From Mytilus edulis (lineage: Eukaryota > Mollusca > Bivalvia > Mytilida > Mytilidae): a DNA stretch of 64,000 nt. This document shows, one piece after another, positions 55,310-64,000 of the stretch. The position numbers and the translations under genes are program-made. The stretch covers positions 85,067,592 to 85,131,591 of the forward strand of contig NC_092345.1 of the NCBI RefSeq assembly GCF_963676685.1, read 5' to 3'. The notes below the pieces were generated by a model that saw only the letters and a list, made by a program, of their open reading frames with translations, did no database searches and had not been told where the DNA came from. Positions within the stretch are counted from its first letter, which is position 1. Every line of letters begins with the position of its first letter.

Positions 55310-57255
55310 ATCTACATATTAGATTATGCAATATGTTTGTTGGTCTCTTGATTTATTATCTTTATATCGTTTATTCTGTCTTTTTTCAATGTCAAAGAGG
55401 TACTAACGTTTTTAGTAAGAGAAACTTTCAGATGTGCAATCCATATAAGGATATATAACCTGATTTCAAATATAGGACAATTAATGTTAGACATCCCCAA
55501 TACAGCGTAAGATAAAATTGAACAAAAAACCTTTTCACATGCAAACACTGAATATGGAGGGGTTCGTAATTGTCTAGAGGTTCACTAGATTAACTTCAGT
55601 GTAAGTTCAAAAGTGTCTGCCAAGCAGTTTCAGAGAAGTTTATTGATAAATAACTAATCAGCACCAAATAATAAGTGACAGATTATATTTGAAGGAATAT
55701 GCAATTCCTTGGATACTTGAATCATGACGTACATAGCATATTAGATAAATTCATCATAGATATCAGGCTTAGTTTGTTATTATAATTACTATTGAAACAG
55801 AGGGAAAATATGGTTTTAAAGGCTTTGTAAATTCTTTATCAAGTAATGTCAATGAAAAGAGAAGTATAGTCATGGTCATAAAATTTGATCATAAACTACT
55901 GAAAAAGTCATATTTCTTTCCTTTTATGTAGTGTTACCCGTATAATTTGAAGGCAACACTCTTCCACTACTAGTATCTGTACACTATTTCTTGGTTCGTG
56001 AAAAAGAGGACTAACATTAACATTTGTGCAAGGATTTCAAATTCTTGATCAGTGTACAATGAAGGAAAACTTTCTAAAAAGTATTTCCTGGGGGAAGGTT
56101 TTAGTACATTGAAGAAAACAGAAGGGAAACTAAAATGTGCCAAAGAGACAAGTACCCAACAAAGAGCGGATAACAGCTAAAAACGACTAAAAGGTCTTCA
56201 ATGTAGTATGAAAAACACGCACCTGTAGGTAGGCATCAGTTGACACCTTAGAGAGCACTCCAGTTAAAAAATAACATTAAAAACGAGTCTCAGAATGGTT
56301 AATCATCTTCTAATTCGGTCTTTCTAATACATTAAGCAAACTTTGTGTCATACATGTGCATATGTTTGTAATCAGTATCTTCCATGGATTGAATTGTCAA
56401 CTGTTAAAATGAAGAAATACATTTCCTTGTTTGTGTATCCATGGCAACACATTCTACATTATATATTTACAAGAAAATGCATGAAAAAGTCACATATTCC
56501 CCTAAAATTTGGTTCGAACTAGAATTTTAATACTTTGAGTGACACTTTTTCTGAAAGTGTCAGTTTTAATCTACCAACTGATCAAATAAAAAAAATGGTT
56601 GTCTTTCGCCTAATTTTTTCTTTGAATTATGAAAATGCGGCGGTGTGAAACCCTTTTTATGATAACTCAACCATCTTCCGCCTCAAGCCAATTAGGATCA
56701 CACTGCATTTGAGTGGAGTTTAATCCAATCAATACTTACACCTTTGAGTGTAACTGTATGAAAATCATGACTACTGTCCATCATACTAGTATTGTATAAA
56801 TACTTTCGTTTGCCTAGTGGGAATAATAGATTTTAAAAAAAGTGTCTGAAATCGATTTGAATTTAACATAAAAAAAAGTCATATCAGTAATAGAATCTTT
56901 GACAAACGAGGCGATTTCAATTTTGAAATTATCAATCCACCAACCTTAGTAACATACATAATACATATACCAACTTCATCGGCATATGGGATATACATTT
57001 CCCAACTTATTTGGTATTCATTTGGTATTAAATATTCCTAATCAACTGCACAAAAAATACACGATGGTCTTGAAGTATAGATTCTGGGTACTGACGTTGT
57101 TTGTCGTCTTAAGCATGTTATATTATTCTTTTATTTGTCTTTATGAATATTACTTTTACAATCAAGTCTACTTTTGGTGATATCCATTAGATGTGACTAA
57201 ATTATCCCAGCATTTCTTATACCTATACCAAACCTATTGCAACTAAAAATTTTAA
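55310..57255. other. Intergenic spacer, nothing recognised
   Basis: AT-rich with no supported gene. A short family D-like block is at 56095-56240. The small ORFs at 55324-55548 and 56986-57180 have no recognisable content. Confidence 0.45.
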
Positions 57256-57261
57256 TTACAA

Positions 57262-59165
57262 ACACGTTTTGCAGGATTTGAATATTGACAACTTCAAGTC
57301 TAAACCTCCTGATTGCACTTGTGCTAGTTTCCAATTCGCATATAACTCGGCTGTCCACGTTACTACCGGTGACCTCAACATTGTCAATAACACTTCCCTG
57401 CGAAATCTGTTATCAAAAGGTCCGATATATCGTGAGCCTAAATCTATCAATTGGAAATACAACTTTACAATTTTGATGGATTCAGTCAAGGATTATGCCA
57501 GGCAATAGGCTAGGCGCGAGAAGGAAGATAAAACAACATCGTTGTTGGGTGTAAAACTCACGACACTTACCAAAGAGGAAATCCTGGATAATCATAAGTC
57601 TGCTCTATGTTCCTTTGGAATTTCAACCAAAAATGAAGAACTGGATCTTCCATCACTGTATTGGATACCTAGACTACATAAGTGTCCTTACAAACAATGG
57701 TATATTGCTGGGTCTTCCAAGTGCTCCACAAAACCTCTTTCTAAATTATTAACATCTAGTTTATCAGCAATCAATGCCGGGCTGCAAAGTTATTGTCAAA
57801 CTGCCTATTCTGGAGGTGGCGTGAATCAGATGTGGATACTAAAAAATCCTAAGATCTTTTTGAGTACATACAATTTAACTCTCTTTCATCTTGCAATAGT
57901 ATTAAAACATTTGACTTTATACACTTTACACAAGTATCCCACATTCCAAAGACAAATTAAAAGAGTTGGTATTTCTTTGTTCCATAAAAAGGAAAGGCCA
58001 ACGTAGATACACATATCTTGTCTTAGAAGGGATGTATCCTACTTTGTAAAGGATCATTCTTATTTAAACAAAAAATTCTCTGAATCTGACATTATCAAGA
58101 TGCTTGATTTCTTGAATGGCAACATATGTGCTACGTTCGGAGGACGTTCTATTTTGTGTCATGTGTACTATTGTTTGTCTGTTTGTCTTTTTCATTTTTA
58201 GCCATGGCGTTGTCAGTTTATTATCGATTTATGAGTTTGACTGTCCCTTTGGTATCTTTCGTCCCTCTTTTTCCGACAGACTGACGACATTTCAATGGGA
58301 ACCAATTGTGCCCCTCTTCTTGCCGACTTGTTTCTTTATTTTTTTTTAGGCTGACTTCATACAGGAACTTCTTAGGAAGAAAGATAAGAAGTTGGCAATA
58401 TCCTTTAACTTTACTTTCCGCTATATAGATGATGTTCTGTCACTAAATAATTCAAAATTTGGTGACTATGTTGAACGCATCTATCCAATCGAACTAGAGA
58501 TAAAGGATACAACAGATACAGTTAAGTCAGTCTCATATCTCGACTTACATCTAGAAATTGACAATGAGGGTCGGTTAAAAACAAAACTTTACGACAAAAG
58601 AGATGATTTTAGCTTTCCATTTCTAAGTAGCAAAATTCAAACAGCACCTACATACGGGGTATATATCTCCAAATTGATACAATATTCCCTATCATGATTT
58701 TCTTGATAGAGGGTTGCTGCCCACAAGGAACTAAGAGTTCCAAATGGTGAAGTTGAAATCATCCCTTAGTAAATTTTACGGACGCCATCACGAGTTGGTT
58801 GACCGTTATGGAATAACCGTTTTACAGATGATATCTGATATGTTCATTACTTCTTAACTACAATTCCCTTCCCTTTCATGAATGTGACCTACAGAATTAC
58901 ACTATTTACCGTATTTGTTATAACATGAGGAACACGACGGGTGCCACATGTGGAGCAGGATCTGATTACCCTTCCGAAGCACCTGATATCACCTCTAGTT
59001 TTTGGTGGGGTTCGTGTTGCTTATTCTCAAGTTTTATATGTTGTGTCATGTGTACTATTGTTTGTCTGTTTGTCTTTTTTTCATTTTTAGCCATGGTCTT
59101 GTAAGTTTATTTTTTCGATTTATGAGTTTGACTATCCCTCTGGTATCTTTCGTCCCTTTTTTGTG
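57262..59165 (+). pseudogene. Penelope-like-type retroelement, decayed reverse transcriptase
   Basis: Fragments in order: 'QDLNIDNFKSKPPDCTCASF' (about 57270), 'LPSLYWIPRLHKCPYKQWYI' and 'AGSSKCSTKPLSKLL' (57640-57760), 'VNQMWILKN', 'ISMGTNCAPLLADLF' (about 58290), and catalytic 'RYIDDVLSLNN' with 'ELEIKDTTDTVKSVSYLDLH' (58420-58560). A block between the first two fragments is missing, a ~117-bp repeat splits the RT at 58152-58268, and several stops and frameshifts follow. The 3' region (58860-59165) carries the 'gtgccacatgtggagcagga' block. The 'LPxLYxxPxLHK' then 'R/YIAGS' layout suggests a Penelope-like RT; no GIY-YIG endonuclease was seen. The clade is not certain. Confidence 0.75.
58152..58268 (+). 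repeat. ~117-bp repeat inserted inside the RT gene
   Basis: RT coding sequence breaks after 'TFGGR' (about 58147) and resumes with 'RQT' before 'ISMGTNCAPLLADLF'. The insert ('gtgtcatgtgtactattgtt' to 'tctttcgtccctctt') is nearly the same as this element's own 3' region at 59043-59163, so it is a piece of a sibling copy. Confidence 0.75.
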
Positions 59166-59439
59166 TTATTGATCTTTGACAAGTTTGGTATGATTGTCTT
59201 TCATTTTTGCTAGTGGGATTTGTCTATAAGCCTTTTTGTAATTCTTTGATACATGTAATGTGGCTATGTACTAATACATCCAGTCATTGTTTTATTGTTC
59301 TATAATTTTTGTATTCTTGTCTTTCATTTTTGCAGATGTGCTTTATCGATATGCTTGTTTGTACTTCTTTGTTACATATTAGTTTGTGATTAAGTTGATA
59401 ACAAAATGTTGACTGATGTACCCAAATTTTTGACAGGTT

Positions 59440-59560
59440 TACCTATCATGTCTGTTTGTTTTGATCATACATTGTTGTTAATATAATGGAATCTAATGCA
59501 ACTGTAATACAAGTGAGAGGTTTAGATAGCTATAAAGCCAGTTAGGGAGCCCAGAAAACG
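59440..59560 (+). repeat. Penelope-like element 3'-tail family copy
   Basis: 'tacctatcatgtctgtttgt', 'aatctaatgcaactgtaata' and 'gtgagaggtttagatagcta' match 9620, 25190 and (inverted) 680-770. It may be the distal end of the element at 57262. Confidence 0.55.
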
Positions 59561-59594
59561 TTGGCATTAATTAATTCTGAATAGACAAATGACT

Positions 59595-59600
59595 TTTATT
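59595..59600 (-). terminator. Candidate poly(A) signal AATAAA of the integrin gene
   Basis: AATAAA on the minus strand. Other AATAAA sites occur upstream in this AT-rich UTR, so shorter transcripts are possible; this is the last one before retroelement sequence. Confidence 0.5.
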
Positions 59601-60016
59601 TCACAGACACAATATTGCATAATTTTACTGCATAGAATGTACTGTTGATACATACACACTTTTCTTCACATACTGCACATATATACATATTATAACACTT
59701 TCATATTCAGACTTTCTACAAGTAAACAGTAATACAAAAAAGTGCAAAAGTACATTAAAAATAAATATAATATTTTACATATATGTACACTAATACCAAT
59801 ACATTTTGCCTTTTTAAAAGCAGGAGCTATTATTATTGTGTCTGCAGACTGGTACCTATTATTTTACATGACCTATAAAAATGTCTTAGTCATTTTAAGC
59901 AATGTTTTTGTACGATTTTGACCTGAAGTGTAGTTATTTGTATGAAATAAATGATTGATATTAAACATAATACACTTGAAAGAATTAAAAAGAAAATATG
60001 ATCATAACTTTTTTTT

Positions 60017-60365
60017 TCATACATCATTCCAATTCACTTAAATACGCTTTATTATAACACTTGTGAAATATTTTACAGCAGTCTTAATACTACAACAAGC
60101 TCAAAATGTTGAAATGCTAAATTAAGAGTACTCAATCATATCCTCCATAGAAAAAAATACATCTGCTATTGAAATGCATTATATGTATTTTTTTCATACA
60201 TCATTCCAATTCACTTAAATTATAGTTTCTAAACATTTGTCAAATATTTTACAGCAGTCTTCATACTGCAACAAGCTCAAAATGTTGAAATGCTAGATTA
60301 AAAGTACTACGTCATATCCTCCATAGAAAAAATACATCTGCTATTGACATGCATCATATGTAGAT
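60017..60365. repeat. Tandem duplication, 176-bp period, two units
   Basis: Units start at 60017 and 60193. Both hold 'ttcatacatcattccaattc', 'atattttacagcagtctt', 'caacaagctcaaaatgttga' and 'catcctcc'-like 'atatcctccatagaaaaa'. They differ mainly at 60055-60070 versus 60230-60245. Confidence 0.8.
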
Positions 60366-61529
60366 TTATTTTCACTTTGGTTTACTGCACTTTCACAAAA
60401 TATCCATATTTACCAATGAACATCGTTGTCATATAAATATAATATATACATCACAGGTTGTACACAACCACACATCATATGTATCTGGACTGATGCTTTG
60501 TTTACAGTTTCAAATTCATGATTTACCTTTGAAGACATATAAAAATCACAATTGATAAGTTTGAGAAATAATGAGATTTTTTCTGTATTCCACAGTCTTA
60601 AGTCAAGGATCAATGAATTCTATAGACACTTAAATAGTGAAAAAGTAAAAATTGACCAGTAAAGTGTCCAGTTTGTCATTCACTCTTGAACGTCATTAAA
60701 ATTGTACTGCCTTTTCATACATTAAATGAGATAAACATTGACCTAATATTATAATATTTTAATACTGCAGTTAAAAATAGCGTTAAATATAGTTTAAAAA
60801 ATGTTATACCATTTTTTTTCTTTCTTAATGAACCCAACCCAAAATTGTTAAAAAAGTGATGCCACATGAAATCAACATTACACGACATATCAATTTATTA
60901 CTATATTTGGCAGATAAAGAAAACAGGAAGTGTTCTAGGTTCAGTGTAAAACAGAATAATCAGGTTGTCAATTATCTGTATATAATCAATTCATATAAGA
61001 TTTAGAAAAAGGAAAAAAAGAAATAACTCTCACTAAGCTATCAGTGTAAGATGAATGTTCATGTCTACATTTTTCCAAGGAAATATACGATAACGGATAA
61101 ATGAATAATGAAAAAAATACAATGCAATATAATACTTAAAAAATGGCACAAAGATAAAATTCTTTCTCTGTAATAACAGAAAAGTTTTATTCTCATAATT
61201 CAGCAAAACTAAGTATTCAATCTAAGAAGACATACCATAAAAATTTTCAATGTCTAGCTCAATCCTGAAAATTTTCTTTAATTGATGTATAGACTTTGTG
61301 TAATATAACATACAATAAAGTTAACAGCTGTCAAAAAGCTATTTAATACAATTAAAACAAATGAATACACAACAATAATGTCAACCTTATTAAATATCAC
61401 AAATAAACTTAAACAACATGTACACACAATAATATATCACAAATAGGCACTATCAAATATAACTTGTAATTACATTACAGTTTCTTCTATTTCCCCTAAA
61501 TATTTCTTCTAATATCAACATGTAGATCA

Positions 61530-62060
61530 GTGAGCCATTGCTCACCAACATTACCTCACTATAAGTATTCGGTAAAGAGGAGGTTGATCAGTGATGAATG
61601 TGAAAGGGTATTACACAGTCAAGCCTGCTTACACGAAGCTTGATATCAAGTTTCAAGAAGCTTTGGTTTGCAATTCCTGAAAAATGTAACAAAGATTTCC
61701 TACATAGCCATTATGTTACAGATTATCTAGGTATTTAAGTAAACAGGAATCTGATGAGCGTTGAATCTTTAAATGCATCACAAAGTAAATCATGCTCAAA
61801 GGAGTTTGATGTAAAAAATCAGGAAGCTGCTTTGAAAAATGTGACTGTAATTTCAATGTACATGAACATTATGTATAACGATAATTATTCAGTAAGAAGA
61901 AGTTGATGAGTGATTCATCTTAAAAATGCATACCACAGTAAATCAGGATCACAAGTAGCTTGATATAAAAAAAATCTTATTTGCAGTTTCCTAGAGCTTT
62001 TGGGGATGGACGGACAGACAGAAAAACAGTCACTGACAGATGGACATCAACAACATCAAC
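61530..62060. repeat. Bivalve-type repeat with three diverged subunits
   Basis: 'gtaaagaggaggttgatcag', then 'agcttgatatcaagtttcaa', related strings near 61740-61870, and again near 61890-61990. It ends in 'ggatggacggacagacagaa', a GGAC/AGAC-rich tail I associate with a common bivalve repeat. Confidence 0.5.
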
Positions 62061-63329
62061 CATTCAGAGAGGGGAAATAACAACAGTGGTTAAAGTGTAT
62101 TCTGCATCTTAAGTAGATAAGGGACTAAAACTTATCGGAAACATCCTGTAATTTAACACCTTCAAAGGTCAATAATTAAGAATCCCAACAAAAATCAAAT
62201 CTGAATTTTCCCTTGACATGTAAAATCACATAGAACTCATATTAATTTTTTGGTTCTTTGCATGAATGACCCTTATCAATTCCATCCTTAAAAAGCATTT
62301 GTTTGTTAAACCGTTTCTGTTCAGTTAAGTTCCATATTCAATGGACATTTTCTTGTTTTCATGAAATACCAAGTGTAAAAATTCAATGTGAATTTCAATT
62401 ACCCTAAAATATTTTGATAAGAGGAAAATTCAAAATGTGACGCATATGTTTGCATTACTCATCATTCATGTACTGCATACCAAAATAATAATTTTTGGGA
62501 AAATAAAATCATTTTTTACAAAAACAGATTAGTTGCATAAAAAATTGCTGAGGAAAGAATACAACAATCATGACACTTTTATGTACCAGTTAAATTCCCA
62601 TTAATCTACAAAAAAGACTTGATTATCTATAATGCATATATCTATATAAAAACATTGTTGATAAGAAATTACAAAAAATGTTGTTAACTATCATAATATT
62701 TTTTTATGTAATAAACAGTAAAACACATAAATATTTGCATTACAAGAAATAAAACAAAGATTTATGGTCTTTTTAAAATAATCTAATAAGATTTTTTCTG
62801 ATAAAATACATAATGATCAAAGTGTACAACATCTTATGTGAAAGACTATTGAGATGATGAACCAATGTAATCTTATTTTAAATAAACTGGGTATAATGCA
62901 TAGACTGTGTAACAAATATATTGCTAAATACTTCCATAATCGATTGTATAACTTTAAATCTCAACAGAGGGCATTACACCTTTCTTAACAGATGAAAATA
63001 TATCTTGATACAAAATTTATAAAACTGTTATTCAAAATAAAAAAAAGGTTTCTGGACATCAATAATTTTACAGTAGTTATGATCATTACCACTTGCATAA
63101 ATCATCTTCTGTTCAGAGTTTGGTTTTAAACATGTACTAATCATTAATCTGTATTATTTAAACTATAAATTTCATTCTTAATACAAAAGTAGAATACTCT
63201 AATTAATGAGCTCAATAAAAGCTTGTTCTTGTTAAAATACTAAAATAAACAAATAAATTCTACAATCATGAATTATTTCTTGATAATGTTGAGGAATGGC
63301 ACAATGGAAGTATGATGACCTTGACATGG

Positions 63330-63488
63330 TTATTCATAGGGTCGTGACATAAGGTCATTGCCATATCCTGAAGGATTTCCATACATTTGTTGATTACCAT
63401 AATTTGCCTGACTTCCATTTTTATATACCAAAGGTTTTTGAGAAGCTGATATTGCATCTTCTGGTCTCTTTCTTCGAAAAAATCCACA
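63330..63488 (-). CDS. Integrin alpha-type subunit, last coding exon (cytoplasmic tail)
   Basis: The minus-strand exon starts after a TTTTCAG acceptor (63489) and ends at TAA (63330-63332). It encodes 52 residues beginning C-G-F-F-R-R-K-R-P-E. G-F-F-x-R is the conserved membrane-proximal motif of integrin alpha tails, which binds the beta tail and keeps the receptor inactive (family knowledge). A preceding Cys and following R-P are also seen in insect PS2 and vertebrate alpha-8/alpha-V tails. The rest of the tail is unusual: Tyr/Asn/Gly-rich with three YGN or YGNP-like repeats and an end in S-R-P-Y-E. The rest of the gene lies beyond the right edge; the transmembrane exon is not in the window. 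Longer open frames across the acceptor are intronic. Confidence 0.8.
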   Translation of the reverse strand, partial: CGFFRRKRPEDAISASQKPLVYKNGSQANYGNQQMYGNPSGYGNDLMSRPYE

Positions 63489-63599
63489 CTGAAAATAAAG
63501 AAGATATTCTTGATCTAATTTCTGACATAATGTTGTCTGTTTTGGGGTTTTTTGTAATTTTGTTACTATCTCATTGATGTTTACTACACATCTCATTTA

Positions 63600-64000
63600 T
63601 TCAACTGAATATCTTCCTACATTAACTGAATATCTTCCTACATTAGGCAAAATAACAATGTAACTGAAAATACTTGTTAAAAGTATGACATGCTTAACAT
63701 ATCCCACTGGTTAATCAAAGTATCAGACAACAACAAAAAGGTGTATGGCTGATCTTGAAAATGCTCATACTTTACCACTTATCATTGATAAGATTATCAC
63801 TAAATATGAAGTCATTCTGCTCAGCAGTACTAGAGAAAGGTGTGATGAAAAATTTCAAGATTATTTAACATATTGAAAAAAATATCAAAGTATCAGCACA
63901 CAGGAAGTGGCTGTTTGGTAGATCTGAAAAGTGCTCACACATTATAACCAATTATTGTCAAGCTGCTGACCAAAATAAAATTATTCTATTCAGTAATATA
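63600..64000 (-). repeat. Integrin intron with tandem repeat units
   Basis: A 21-bp direct repeat ('aactgaatatcttcctacat' plus one base) occurs twice at 63603-63645. From 63719 and 63889 two diverged units of about 170 bp both start 'aagtatcag' and contain 'gatctgaaaa/gatcttgaaaa' and 'tgctca(t/c)ac' blocks. The second is cut by the window edge. Non-coding. Confidence 0.55.

Larger units (their letters stand above)
59575..63329 (-). other. Probable 3' UTR of the integrin alpha gene
   Basis: From the stop codon at 63330, about 3.7 kb leftward, there is no other gene, then an AATAAA on the minus strand at 59600-59595. Base composition changes and recognised retroelement sequence begins just beyond (59560). 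It holds a 176-bp tandem duplication and a bivalve repeat. The 67-aa ORF at 60410-60613 is a shadow. Extent is inferred; no transcript data. Confidence 0.55.

Noticed and set aside
57256..57508. Overlapping ORFs on both strands as separate genes
   Set aside because: Only the plus-strand frame with the retroelement N-terminal motif has recognisable content.

Overview
This is a 64-kb piece of an AT-rich animal nuclear genome, most likely a marine bivalve of the mussel (Mytilus) type. Genes are broken into short exons with GT-AG introns. Several dispersed repeats look like families I associate with Mytilus/bivalve DNA (recognition from memory, no search run). No bacterial genes, CRISPR arrays or rRNA/tRNA genes were seen.

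Host genes. Two tandem, same-strand copies of an arylsulfatase B-like lysosomal/secreted sulfatase fill most of the window. Copy 1 (3874-24136, +) has 14 exons and an intact 473-residue reading frame with every sulfatase active-site residue I could place. Copy 2 (38067-55265, +) has the same 14 exons with the same phases. Its exon 7 carries one nonsense codon (TAA at 43947-43949) just before the conserved active-site His; all its other exons are open. At the right edge, on the minus strand, lies the last coding exon of an integrin alpha-type gene (63330-63488, GFFRR tail motif) with a probable 3.7-kb 3' UTR ending near 59575.

Mobile DNA. (1) Intron 11 of copy 1 holds a 7663-bp LTR retrotransposon (13351-21013, antisense to the host gene). 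Its 1895-bp LTRs look identical and it has a 4-bp target duplication, PBS, PPT, an intact Gag and an intact protease ORF. It has no reverse transcriptase, RNase H or integrase: a young Gag-Pro-only element that must depend on a helper. (2) Between the sulfatase copies sits a decayed Ty3/gypsy element (26162-37647, +) with a tRNA-Leu-type PBS, broken gag-pro-pol, and an extra third ORF in the env position encoding two C2H2 zinc fingers. A 5'-truncated LINE (27151-29425, -) interrupts its 5' LTR, and its 3' LTR is truncated at the matching position. (3) Fragments of a Penelope-like-type reverse transcriptase lie at 2110-2640 (-) and 57262-59165 (+). Short pieces of that element's 3' region have inserted into the gypsy integrase and into a sibling RT gene.

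Introns and spacers otherwise consist mostly of short dispersed repeats (called families A to D here), one intronic palindromic array, and simple sequence. The long 51.0-53.3 kb and 55.3-57.2 kb stretches hold nothing I recognise.
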